Shown here: positions 1-5,453 of the stretch, in pieces
Layout: every line of letters starts with the position of its first letter
How positions within the stretch are numbered: the stretch's first letter is position 1
NCBI GenBank assembly: GCA_018812355.1
Contig: JAHJDQ010000178.1
Span: 1-8,181, forward strand
DNA: 8,181 nt
Direction: 5' to 3'
Origin: Nanobdellota archaeon
Lineage (GTDB): Archaea; Nanobdellota; Nanobdellia; Woesearchaeales; GW2011-AR9
Notes under the pieces: generated by a model
What the model was told of the DNA's origin: nothing
Databases searched by the model: none
What the model saw: the letters and a program-made list of their open reading frames with translations, nothing else
Made by a program: the position numbers and the translations under genes

Positions 1-510
1 AATAATGATATACTTTATGAGATGAATCGAAAATATACTGTAGAAGGATATGTTAAGTTGATCAATAAAATCAGGACTAAATTTCCACAAATTACCCTCG
101 CTACTGATCTTATTACCGGCTATCCATCCGAAACTGACGCCCAACACTGGGATACCCTCAATCTTTTAAGACAAATTCCTTTTGATGTCATCAACATCTC
201 TCGTTTCTGGCCGCGACCAAAAACAAAAGCTGCCGAATACAAACAGCTCCCTGAAGATATTATTAAACATCGTTCTGGAACGATAACCAGTATCTGTCAA
301 AACATTTCCCGTTTACAAAACGAACGCTGGTTAGGAAGAGAATGTAATATCATTATTGATGAACAAGGCAAAGAACCACAACAATGGATCGGCAGAAACT
401 CTGCTTACAAACCAGTAATCATTGAGGGCAATTACAAATTAGGACAAATTATTAAAGTAAAGATTAAAAAACATACAACGTTTGATTTAAGAGGAGAAAT
501 CCTCAGCTGA
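1..510 (+). CDS. tRNA t6A37 methylthiotransferase, archaeal e-MtaB type, 3' part only
   Basis: The frame is open from base 1 (N-N-D-I-L-Y-E before the first ATG at 22), so the gene enters from outside the window and that ATG is internal. Visible are the end of the radical-SAM barrel (IRTKFPQITLATDLITGYPSET, then VINISRFWPRPKTKAAEYKQLP, a signature of MiaB/MtaB-like enzymes) and a C-terminal TRAM RNA-binding domain from about RWLGRECNIII to the end. The N-terminal UPF0004 domain and the CxxxCxxC cluster motif lie upstream and cannot be checked. Family knowledge: these enzymes use two 4Fe-4S clusters and S-adenosylmethionine to convert N6-threonylcarbamoyl-adenosine 37 to its 2-methylthio form in ANN-decoding tRNAs. 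The last 24 bases overlap the convergent gene that ends at 487. The family is clear; the exact subtype is inferred from resemblance to archaeal and eukaryotic members. Confidence 0.9.
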   Translation, partial: NNDILYEMNRKYTVEGYVKLINKIRTKFPQITLATDLITGYPSETDAQHWDTLNLLRQIPFDVINISRFWPRPKTKAAEYKQLPEDIIKHRSGTITSICQNISRLQNERWLGRECNIIIDEQGKEPQQWIGRNSAYKPVIIEGNYKLGQIIKVKIKKHTTFDLRGEILS

Positions 511-1086
511 CTCTTTCTCCATCTCCCTAGCCACTTCTTTTCGCACATCTTCATCTTTAATATGATTTCCTTTTTTATCGCTATAAGAACGAAGATGATT
601 TTTTATCTGTCCATAAATGTAAGCAGTATCACCCACTAATTCATCTTTAAAACCTCTTTCTAAAGGCATTTGATAAAATACTTTGTTAATCAACCCTTTC
701 ATAAAAAAATTAAACGGTCTCATCCCCATCCTGCCCCGATAATCTGAGAGCACCCAAGAATCAAAAACTATGTTAATATCGCCTTGCTGAAACTTCTTTT
801 TTATTTCATCTATTTTTTCTACCGTTTCCGTGACATTATCAAGGGTTAACTTAATTTTAATCATTAAAGTAACATACTTAGTTTTAATTTTCATCGGTCT
901 TAATTCTAAGTGTGTTTTTCTACCTTGTTCGGTAACTAATTCTTCAGTTTTCTTTTCCCGTTTTTCATAACCACGACCAACAACTGCTTTATTTATCGTC
1001 GAAAAAAGTTCATCAACTCTAAAAATACCTTTATACTTTAATTCCCGATTATTAATGATCAATTCTTTTTCGTAATGAATATCCAT
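487..1086 (-). CDS. Hypothetical protein, member 1 of a three-paralogue family
   Basis: A 199-residue soluble protein with no signal peptide or membrane segment; I do not recognise the family. It has the same architecture as the products of 1090-1602 and 7169-7702. The shared parts are an N-terminal strand YKGIFRVDELFSTI, a basic/acidic stretch ending in EELVTEQGR, paired beta-strand-like segments (LELRPMKI, VTLMIKIKLTL), a GDINIVFDSWVLSDY strand, and a helical C-terminal part (FNFFMKGLINKVFYQMP ... YIYGQIKNHL). This member adds a charged tail, KGNHIKDEDVRKEVAREMEKESAEDFSS. The ATG lies 3 nt after the TAG stop of the upstream paralogue with no clear Shine-Dalgarno (SD) sequence, suggesting translational coupling in a leftward operon that starts at 1783. 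Its 3' end overlaps the convergent methylthiotransferase gene by 24 bases. Function unknown. Confidence 0.85.
   Translation of the reverse strand: MDIHYEKELIINNRELKYKGIFRVDELFSTINKAVVGRGYEKREKKTEELVTEQGRKTHLELRPMKIKTKYVTLMIKIKLTLDNVTETVEKIDEIKKKFQQGDINIVFDSWVLSDYRGRMGMRPFNFFMKGLINKVFYQMPLERGFKDELVGDTAYIYGQIKNHLRSYSDKKGNHIKDEDVRKEVAREMEKESAEDFSS
491..504. other. GNRA-capped hairpin across a convergent gene overlap
   Basis: A perfect 5-bp inverted repeat, GAGGA / TCCTC, encloses a GAAA tetraloop on the + strand. It lies inside the region coding for the C-termini of both convergent genes. A second possible pairing, GGAGAAA at 493-499 with TTTCTCC at 514-520, competes with it. It may help end or protect the methylthiotransferase transcript, but no T-run follows, so a terminator role is unproven. 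Confidence 0.35.
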
Positions 1087-1089
1087 TTT

Positions 1090-1602
1090 CTATGTTTGAT
1101 AAGTATATTTGTATACATTCAAATAATTTTTTATTTTTTGATAAAGATCATCAAGATCACTCTTAACCCAGGTCTCAAACTTTTTAAAATGTCTCCGGTT
1201 AAAATAGAGTTCCCCAATTGTATTCAAAAACCAAAATAAAGGTTTATCTTCCCATTTACTGTGCCGATCTGTAATTACATAAGCATCAAATGTAATCCTA
1301 ATTAAACCTTGATTAAGCCGCAAGGTTTTTTTTTCATGTTCCACTTCAACATCTTTAATATCAATTCCATGCAATTTTGTCCTAATCACAATTTTGTAAT
1401 AATCACTGGAAGTTTTCCATGGTTCTAAAATCAACTTGTACTGCCGGCCTTCCGCAGTAACTAACTCCTCATTCATCTTCTCGTACCAGTCCCAGCCTTT
1501 CTCAAAGAAAAATGAAGTAATCAAATTATAGAGTTCAGCGTAATTAAACAAACCTTCATAACTAAATTTTAAATGATCAGTGACGATATACCTTTCGCTC
1601 AT
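1090..1602 (-). CDS. Hypothetical protein, member 2 of the three-paralogue family
   Basis: I chose the start MSERYIVTD at 1602, giving 170 residues, although the frame is open to an ATG at 1668. An SD-like AGAGGCGG lies a few bases upstream of 1602, and the shorter start aligns with the paralogues. The longer start would add a Lys/Arg-rich leader and overlap the preceding gene by about 90 bases instead of 26. Shared family features are FSYEGLFNYAELYNLI, EELVTAEGRQYKLILEPW, YKIVIRTKL, GLIRITFDAYVITD and an aromatic segment PLFWFLNTIGELYFNRRHF, followed by a helix DLDDLYQKIKNYL. The middle looks beta-rich and the end helical. No catalytic motif is visible. It is co-transcribed with the small membrane protein upstream and paralogue 1 downstream. 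Two adjacent diverged copies suggest an old tandem duplication and possibly a hetero-oligomer (inference). Confidence 0.85.
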   Translation of the reverse strand: MSERYIVTDHLKFSYEGLFNYAELYNLITSFFFEKGWDWYEKMNEELVTAEGRQYKLILEPWKTSSDYYKIVIRTKLHGIDIKDVEVEHEKKTLRLNQGLIRITFDAYVITDRHSKWEDKPLFWFLNTIGELYFNRRHFKKFETWVKSDLDDLYQKIKNYLNVYKYTYQT

Positions 1603-1783
1603 TTTCCGCCTCTTTGATAAACTTCTTTTCAAACTTGTTTTTGCAATGATTTGTGTTTGTTCCAGCACACAAATCTTGTTCCAAAAAACTGAGTTTATCC
1701 TTCAGTTTTTTGTTACCGTAGAAAACCCAGTATATAGTTAGATTTACAATAACAATTAACATTAACAATAATAGCGGGTTCAT
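1577..1783 (-). CDS. Small single-span membrane protein
   Basis: A 68-residue protein. Residues 3-22 (LLLLMLIVIVNLTIYWVFYG) form one hydrophobic span, followed at once by NKKLKDK, which predicts a cytoplasmic C-terminal tail. The tail is charged, contains two cysteines (C39, C47) and may form a short coiled coil. It is the first gene of the leftward operon, and its stop overlaps the start of paralogue 2 by 26 bases, which argues for coupled expression and a real gene. Its ATG lies about 27 nt downstream of a TATA box (1806-1813) with no SD between them, as expected for a leaderless archaeal mRNA. I do not recognise a family. It may anchor the downstream paralogues at the membrane, which is inferred only from gene order. 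Confidence 0.7.
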   Translation of the reverse strand: MNPLLLLMLIVIVNLTIYWVFYGNKKLKDKLSFLEQDLCAGTNTNHCKNKFEKKFIKEAENERKVYRH

Positions 1784-1805
1784 TCTAATGGGAAGGGATA
1801 TTACA

Positions 1806-1813
1806 CTTATAAA
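1806..1813 (-). promoter_or_regulatory. TATA box of the leftward paralogue operon, leaderless
   Basis: TTTATAAG on the - strand is centred about 27 nt upstream of the ATG at 1783. That is the archaeal spacing from TATA box to transcription start, so the mRNA probably begins at or next to the start codon. The lack of an SD sequence agrees. Confidence 0.6.
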
Positions 1814-1865
1814 TTATTCTGTTATTGGGATAATTAATAATCCTAAACACTCAATCACCAAAAAC

Positions 1866-1905
1866 TTTAATAAGCACCACTAATAAACATAAACTAAAGA
1901 GGGTG
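1866..1905 (+). promoter_or_regulatory. TATA-like box and SD site of the Era-like GTPase gene
   Basis: TTTAATAA at 1866-1873 would place transcription start near 1895. A strong SD, GAGGGTG at 1899-1905, precedes the ATG at 1914 by 8 nt and fixes that start. The TATA match is weaker than the others in the window. The stretch 1784-1913 is the divergent intergenic region and holds nothing else I can support. Confidence 0.5.
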
Positions 1906-1913
1906 TAAAAAAG

Positions 1914-2549
1914 ATGGTTAAAGGATTTTTTAAAAATTTATTAAGTAAACTCAGGTTTAACCCTTTCAGTAGAAAAAGTCATATTAAACTTGGTTTGTAC
2001 GGCCCGCCGAACGGCGGAAAATCTACTCTTGCCAATAAAATTTGTCAAGATTGGTTAGGAGAAGATATGTCTTCTGTTTCTCATATTGCTCACGAAACTA
2101 GGGAAATTAATATTAAAGAACAAGTCACAATTAAAAACAAAAAAGGGAAAGAACTCACTTTTTCCCTAGTCGATACTCCTGGAATTGCCACTAAAATTGA
2201 TTATGAAGATTTTCTCAAGAAAGGAATGAAGAAAGCAGAAGCCAAAGGTAGAGCTAAAGAAGCTACTAAAGGTGTCATTGATTCCATCAAGTGGCTTGAT
2301 AACATGGATGCCGTTGTTGTTGTGCTTGACTCTACTGTTGACCCTTATTCCCAAGTTAACATCACGATTATCGGCAATTTGCAAGCACGAAAAATTCCAG
2401 TTTTAGTCGCCGCAAACAAGATTGATCTCAAAAAATCAAAACTTGAAGCGGTTAAGGCCGCTTTCCCACAATATGGATTAGTTGGTATTTCTGCTAAATA
2501 CGGTAAAAATGTGGAGGATTTTTACGAACAATTATTTAAGTTGGTATAA
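1914..2549 (+). CDS. Era-like GTP-binding protein (archaeal)
   Basis: A 211-residue TRAFAC-class GTPase with all five G motifs: G1 GPPNGGKS (residues 30-37), G2 Thr62 in HETREI, G3 DTPG (87-90), G4 NKID (168-171) and G5 SAK (193-195). A basic, partly hydrophobic N-terminus (MVKGFFKNLLSKLRFNPFSRK) precedes the domain and could contact membrane or RNA. A Lys/Ala-rich insertion after G3 (DFLKKGMKKAEAKGRAKEATKG) may be a switch-II extension. There is no C-terminal KH domain, so unlike bacterial Era it does not carry its own RNA-binding module. It is followed by genes for a DUF2073 protein and a Zn-ribbon protein, a trio I recall as conserved in many Euryarchaeota and DPANN, suggesting one functional unit, perhaps in ribosome or RNA metabolism (inference). 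The start is fixed by the SD at 1899-1905. Confidence 0.92.
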   Translation: MVKGFFKNLLSKLRFNPFSRKSHIKLGLYGPPNGGKSTLANKICQDWLGEDMSSVSHIAHETREINIKEQVTIKNKKGKELTFSLVDTPGIATKIDYEDFLKKGMKKAEAKGRAKEATKGVIDSIKWLDNMDAVVVVLDSTVDPYSQVNITIIGNLQARKIPVLVAANKIDLKKSKLEAVKAAFPQYGLVGISAKYGKNVEDFYEQLFKLV

Positions 2550-2557
2550 CTATAACA

Positions 2558-2598
2558 TTTATAAATAATAAAATATTACTGATTACAGAAAAAGAGGT
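2558..2598 (+). promoter_or_regulatory. Internal promoter and SD site before the DUF2073 gene
   Basis: The 61-nt gap between the GTPase and DUF2073 genes holds a good TATA box, TTTATAAAT at 2558-2566, with transcription start expected near 2590. GAGGT at 2594-2598 lies 12 nt before the ATG at 2611, a rather long spacing. The DUF2073 and Zn-ribbon genes may therefore be transcribed independently as well as by readthrough. The leader contains GATTACAG, which recurs in the orphan promoter region near 7118. Confidence 0.5.
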
Positions 2599-2610
2599 AA
2601 AACAGAAAAA

Positions 2611-3018
2611 ATGGTCACATTTCAATTTATTCCATATCAAGATATTGAAACCCTTTCCTCTGCGAAAAGGGTAAACAAACTTTTAAACATCGTTAAGGAC
2701 AATAAAATTGTCTTAATGGAAGGCCGCTTGAAAAAGGAAGAAGAAGCTGATTTAATCGAAATTACAATGGAAGAAATTTCCCCTCGCTTTAAGGGAATTG
2801 AATTAAGTGTCATTTACCCAGATAAAGATAAACAAAATAGAATGCAAAAAATTAAAGGTGGCTTTGCCAGAGTTTTGCTAGGCGATCGACAAGGGATGAC
2901 GATTATTGGTCCTGCCTCAATCGTCCAAAAGATTGAAAAGAATCCTGATAAAATTGAATTGTTTACTAACGAAGCAAAAACTCCTCGTTACCGAGGAAAG
3001 AAGAAAAAGAAATTATAA
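2611..3018 (+). CDS. DUF2073 domain protein
   Basis: A 135-residue protein matching the archaeal DUF2073 family as I remember it: an N-terminal VTFQFIPYQDIETLSSAKRVNKLLNIVKDNKIVLMEGRLKKEEEADLIEITM block, then FKGIELSVIYP and a GRxxGMTIIGPAxIV-type segment (GDRQGMTIIGPASIVQKI). It ends in a very basic tail, TPRYRGKKKKKL, compatible with nucleic-acid or ribosome contact. No enzymatic motif or membrane segment is visible. The biochemical role of the family is unknown to me. It sits between the Era-like GTPase gene and the Zn-ribbon gene, and the latter begins 2 nt after its stop, so at least those two are translated as a unit. Length is typical of the family. Confidence 0.85.
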   Translation: MVTFQFIPYQDIETLSSAKRVNKLLNIVKDNKIVLMEGRLKKEEEADLIEITMEEISPRFKGIELSVIYPDKDKQNRMQKIKGGFARVLLGDRQGMTIIGPASIVQKIEKNPDKIELFTNEAKTPRYRGKKKKKL

Positions 3019-3020
3019 TT

Positions 3021-3395
3021 ATGCCTCATCAATGCGTTCGATGTAATACGCTCTATCCCGATGGAGCGGCAGAAATTCTTAAAGGCTGCGGTTGCGGAGC
3101 TAGATTATTCTTTTACATTAAAAAGAAACATATTGAAGAAGGCAAAGAATTGATCAGTAATTTATCCCTTGACGATAAAAAACAGATTGAAGATGATATT
3201 GTTGAGATTCTCCACATTAAAAAAGAAGATGGTAATCGTCCAGTAATTTTAGATTTAGAATCAATCAGAGTTCTTAAACCTGGCAAGTATGAACTAGACA
3301 TCGTTCATATGTTCAAGAAGGATCCCCTTATTATTAAATTAGAAGAAGGTAAGTATGTCATCGATCTTCCGCAAGCATTTAAGAAGGAAAAGTAA
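3021..3395 (+). CDS. Zn-ribbon protein of the Era-like/DUF2073 cluster (DUF2072-like)
   Basis: A 124-residue protein. The N-terminal metal site has C5-x2-C8 (CVRC) and C23-x-C25 (GCGCG), a Zn-ribbon with a tight second knuckle. After it comes an amphipathic segment (KKKHIEEGKELISNLSLDDKKQIEDDIVEIL) and a beta-rich C-terminal part (PVILDLESIRVLKPGKYELDIVHMFKKDPLIIKLEEGKYVIDLPQAFKK). The ILDLESIRVLKPGKYELDI segment matches archaeal proteins annotated as Zn-ribbon containing (DUF2072), which I recall next to DUF2073 genes. The start lies 2 nt after the upstream stop with no separate promoter, so it is coupled to the DUF2073 gene. The exact role is unknown. A T6 tract at 3418-3423 ends the cluster. 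Confidence 0.85.
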   Translation: MPHQCVRCNTLYPDGAAEILKGCGCGARLFFYIKKKHIEEGKELISNLSLDDKKQIEDDIVEILHIKKEDGNRPVILDLESIRVLKPGKYELDIVHMFKKDPLIIKLEEGKYVIDLPQAFKKEK

Positions 3396-3417
3396 CTACT
3401 CAAAAACTGCGTGGCAA

Positions 3418-3423
3418 TTTTTT
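3418..3423 (+). terminator. T6 terminator of the GTPase/DUF2073/Zn-ribbon cluster
   Basis: A run of six T begins 23 nt after the stop of the Zn-ribbon gene on its coding strand. Archaeal RNA polymerase stops at such runs without needing a hairpin. The next gene is convergent, so a stop is expected here. Confidence 0.5.
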
Positions 3424-3448
3424 AGAGAACAAATGTTAACAAAATGAT

Positions 3449-3454
3449 AAAAAA
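3449..3454 (-). terminator. T6 terminator of the caspase-like gene
   Basis: Six A on the + strand read as T6 on the - strand, 36 nt past the stop of the leftward gene ending at 3490. Together with the T6 at 3418-3423 it makes a back-to-back terminator region for the convergent genes. Confidence 0.45.
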
Positions 3455-3489
3455 CAAACTACAGTCATCCTAAATAACTTTCTCTTTTT

Positions 3490-4452
3490 TTATCTTTCAG
3501 ATGATCGACAATAATTTCCATTTGAATAAGTTACATCTAAATCTTGAAGCCGTTCTACACTATAAAAACGAGATTCAAAAAGATCCCTAATTTCATCTTC
3601 TGAGGCATTATGTTGCCTAAATAATTCAACAGTTTCAAAAATTTCGTCGTCTCCAGGAGCAGTACCCATTGCAGGAGTATTTGGATAACAATATCTATTA
3701 AAAGCTTCCATATGAATATTTTGATTCTGAATTGATATTTCAAAAGGAAAATAAGAGTAAACATGTACATCTCTTACACCAAATGAACTCTCTGAAGCAT
3801 ACACACTAATATTCTGCTCTTCTGTTAAATCCATAACAAAGTTAGCTAAGTTCTCATAGTTTTCTCTACCTTCACCATTTTTACAAGATTGTAAAAAAAT
3901 AACAGCATAATCATTAAAATTAGCTAAATGCGAAAATAGTTCCCTATCAGATGGGTCTAACATTCTAGTTTCATCTTCTTCTGAACAACTTTCCATAGCA
4001 CAATTAGGAGCTGAAAATGATAACACATTTCTAACTCCATGACCAGCAATTAGCAAAAGATCAATCTCTGGAATGAGATCTAAAGCAGTATAAAAATCAT
4101 TTTCATGCTCAGCTACAATAAAATGAGTATTATAATTTTGAGAGATTCCTTCTATTAAAGTACTATTTCTATATAATGCTCGAGTATCATCTCGGCAAGG
4201 GTAAACAATTAAAGCATTAGGACGAGCAGTATCATCAAAATCTGATCCGAATCCTTGAGTTAAATTGATATCTCCCAAAAGAGAGTCAATATTATCTTGA
4301 TTAATATTACATCTCGAATTTGTCTCTACAATGGGCAATGGTTGATTCTCTTCAGAAGTATTATCAGAAGAATTTTTAGCTAAAGCTAATGCTAACAAAC
4401 CAGTAACTAAAATTCCGCCTAATTTTTTGATTTTTGAAACCATTTTTGCCAT
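3490..4452 (-). CDS. Exported caspase/CHAT-like (clan CD) cysteine peptidase homologue
   Basis: A 320-residue protein. Residues 1-25 have a basic start (MAKMVSKIKK) and a hydrophobic stretch (LGGILVTGLLALALA), so it is exported or N-terminally anchored; a low-complexity Ser/Asn/Glu linker follows. The core resembles a clan CD peptidase: strand ALIVYPC (80-86), strand DLLLIAGHG with H138 (131-139), and strand YAVIFLQSC with C190 followed by KNGEG (182-195). In this clan a strand ending in His-Gly, and about 50 residues later a strand ending in (A/S)-Cys, carry the catalytic dyad. The spacing here is 52. The substrate is unknown. Other cysteines (C48, C86, C151, C156, C255, C315) could form disulfides outside the cell. 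The start could be M1 or M4; the TATA box at 4479-4486 fits M1 with almost no leader. It stands alone between convergent and co-directional neighbours. Confidence 0.7.
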   Translation of the reverse strand: MAKMVSKIKKLGGILVTGLLALALAKNSSDNTSEENQPLPIVETNSRCNINQDNIDSLLGDINLTQGFGSDFDDTARPNALIVYPCRDDTRALYRNSTLIEGISQNYNTHFIVAEHENDFYTALDLIPEIDLLLIAGHGVRNVLSFSAPNCAMESCSEEDETRMLDPSDRELFSHLANFNDYAVIFLQSCKNGEGRENYENLANFVMDLTEEQNISVYASESSFGVRDVHVYSYFPFEISIQNQNIHMEAFNRYCYPNTPAMGTAPGDDEIFETVELFRQHNASEDEIRDLFESRFYSVERLQDLDVTYSNGNYCRSSER

Positions 4453-4478
4453 ATTTTAGTATCTATAAGCATTAATAA

Positions 4479-4486
4479 TATATAAA
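4479..4486 (-). promoter_or_regulatory. TATA box of the caspase-like gene
   Basis: TTTATATA on the - strand is centred about 30 nt upstream of the ATG at 4452, predicting a leader of only a few bases. No SD precedes the ATG. The remaining intergenic stretch, 4487-4618, contains only weak hairpins and no supportable gene. Confidence 0.5.
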
Positions 4487-4618
4487 TGTTTTGTTTATTT
4501 ATCACTTAGAAGTGGTATCAATGTTTCTTTCACATTTTTACATGATATCTTTCATAAATAAGATGTTATTCACTCACACCTTCCCTTTAACCGCTTTACA
4601 CAAATAACAAGTTATTTT

Positions 4619-5164
4619 CTAAAGCTTGCTTCGCTGCGCTTTATCAGAAATAATTGCACTATGCCCAGATAAATCTTCAATAATAATCTTGGTCTTCTCC
4701 CGACCTAACATGATCTTATTTAACTTCTTAATCAAATTCTTTCCTTTCTTCCGAGCCACAGCATCATCTTCCGATTCCATTGTTGATTCAATCACTTTTT
4801 TAACTCTCATTAACAAGCCTTCTACATTAGTCACGTAACCATTAGTTGCTGGACCAGGTTCAATCGTAATGATATGCGGAATTTTTACAGTAGCTTCACC
4901 AGATTTAACAATTTTAATGCTCAAGTCATCTTCACTAGTAACTTCTAATGTATACTTACAGGGTTCTTTTTGTTCTGCTGGTTCAACATCAGACTTATTA
5001 TAACCACAACCAGTACACTGCATCGAAAATACAAACACCCGGCCGAAGTAAGGGATTTCAATCTCTTCCTCTCGTAAAGTAAGTTGTTTTTTCCCGCAAA
5101 AGTTGCACATTTGATTCTTTAACTCAGACATATTGTTAGAGATAGAAGAAAGCTTTAAAAACAT
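4619..5164 (-). CDS. ZPR1 zinc-finger domain protein (archaeal, single module)
   Basis: A 181-residue protein with one zinc finger, C20-x2-C23 and C50-x2-C53 (MCNFCGK ... MQCTGCGY), separated by the usual ZPR1 beta segment EEEIEIPYFGRVFVFS. It continues with the ZPR1 core (KYTLEVTSEDDLSIKIVKSGEATVKIPHIITIEPGPATNGYVTNVEGLLMRV) and an Asp-rich C-terminal segment, IIIEDLSGHSAII. Eukaryotic ZPR1 has two such modules and binds and chaperones eEF1A; archaeal proteins have one, and a role with aEF1A is plausible but unproven. Two starts are possible, 5164 and 5131 (MSELKNQMCNF); neither has an SD. I keep 5164 because the TATA box at 5204-5213 then gives a leader of about 18 nt. The gene is divergent from the tRNA-Gly gene and shares its TATA box. 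Confidence 0.88.
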   Translation of the reverse strand: MFLKLSSISNNMSELKNQMCNFCGKKQLTLREEEIEIPYFGRVFVFSMQCTGCGYNKSDVEPAEQKEPCKYTLEVTSEDDLSIKIVKSGEATVKIPHIITIEPGPATNGYVTNVEGLLMRVKKVIESTMESEDDAVARKKGKNLIKKLNKIMLGREKTKIIIEDLSGHSAIISDKAQRSKL

Positions 5165-5203
5165 TTTGTTTCAACTTTTTAAAGAGTATTTCTGAGAAGG
5201 AAA

Positions 5204-5213
5204 TTTTATAAAG
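5204..5213. promoter_or_regulatory. Shared bidirectional TATA box of tRNA-Gly and the ZPR1 gene
   Basis: TTTTATAAAG on + (CTTTATAAAA on -) is nearly palindromic. Rightward it lies about 28 nt before the first base of the tRNA at 5237; leftward it predicts a start near 5182, just before the ZPR1 ATG at 5164. No other TATA-like element is placed for either gene, so one TBP site probably serves both, with direction set by flanking BRE/TFB contacts. Confidence 0.55.
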
Positions 5214-5273
5214 AGAAGTTAAATAATCAGACTTATGCGCCGGTAGTTTAATGGCTAGAATCCGGGCCTTCCA

Positions 5274-5310
5274 TACGAGAAAAGTTCCTCAAGACTATCC
5301 TCGCGAAGGG
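5274..5310 (+). other. tRNA-Gly intron 1, 37 nt, canonical position 37/38
   Basis: The BHB junction is outer helix CGGGC/GCCTG, central helix CTTC (5268-5271) with GAAG (5305-5308), 5' bulge CAT (5272-5274) and 3' bulge GGA (5309-5311). Cuts after the second base of each bulge give the spliced loop CTTCCAA. An inner helix, CGAG (5276-5279) with CTCG (5300-5303), closes the intron loop. Confidence 0.88.
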
Positions 5311-5331
5311 AGCCTGTGATCCGAGTTCGAA

Positions 5332-5453
5332 AGATAAGGTTTAGCTTAGAAATGTCAAAAATTCATGGAAATTTTTGATCATGATCAAAAACCATTGTTT
5401 TGGTTTTTGACAATCCAGCTGGTTCGTTTAGGCTGTAAAACCTGTCACGAAAG
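5332..5453 (+). other. tRNA-Gly intron 2, 122 nt, T-loop position 59/60, carrying a structured RNA domain
   Basis: The BHB junction is outer helix CCGAG/CTCGG (the T-stem), central helix TTCG (5326-5329) with CGAA (5448-5451), 5' bulge AAA (5330-5332) and 3' bulge AGT (5452-5454). Cuts after the second base of each bulge restore TTCGAAT. Inside the junction a stem pairs 5333-5342 with 5438-5446, with one bulged A and one G-U. The domain within carries AGCTTAGAAA (5343-5352), AATCCAGCTGGTT (5412-5424), GTTT (5426-5429) and TGTAAAAC (5434-5441). All four blocks recur in the same order in the free RNA locus at 6965-7079. No open reading frame for a homing endonuclease fits. The intron is much longer than intron 1, and its second job as an RNA is inferred from the shared domain. 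Confidence 0.85.
5353..5412 (+). repeat. A/T-rich inverted-repeat rod inserted in the intron RNA domain
   Basis: TGTCAAAAA (5353-5361) pairs with TTTTTGACA (5404-5412). Within it TGG (5366-5368) can pair with CCA (5392-5394), and 5372-5391 is a perfect 20-bp palindrome centred on GATCATGATC. An alternative fold gives two side-by-side hairpins, 5355-5363 with 5370-5378 and 5385-5393 with 5402-5410. The free RNA copy lacks this block: AGAAA is joined directly to ATCC there. Confidence 0.75.

Noticed and set aside
22..510. A complete 162-residue protein starting at base 22
   Set aside because: The frame is open upstream and the sequence starts within the radical-SAM domain; the real start is outside the window.
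1603..1668. Upstream ATG at 1668 as the start of paralogue 2
   Set aside because: It would add a Lys/Arg-rich stretch absent from the paralogues and a long overlap with the preceding gene, while the ATG at 1602 has an SD-like AGAGGCGG just upstream.
3555..3770. Frame of 71 codons on the - strand inside the caspase-like gene
   Set aside because: Out-of-frame shadow with low-complexity Ile/Leu/Phe content and no initiation signal. Similar shadows at 2166-2384, 3113-3301, 4626-4838, 5714-5932 and 6076-6267 were dropped for the same reason.
4503..4515. CACT/AGTG hairpin upstream of the caspase-like gene
   Set aside because: A 4-5-bp stem in A/T-rich intergenic DNA is expected by chance, and it lies upstream of the TATA box with no repeat partner.
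4603..4616. AATAAC-AA-GTTATT hairpin as terminator of the ZPR1 gene
   Set aside because: Weak A/T stem with a two-base loop and only three T after it on the - strand; not enough to call.
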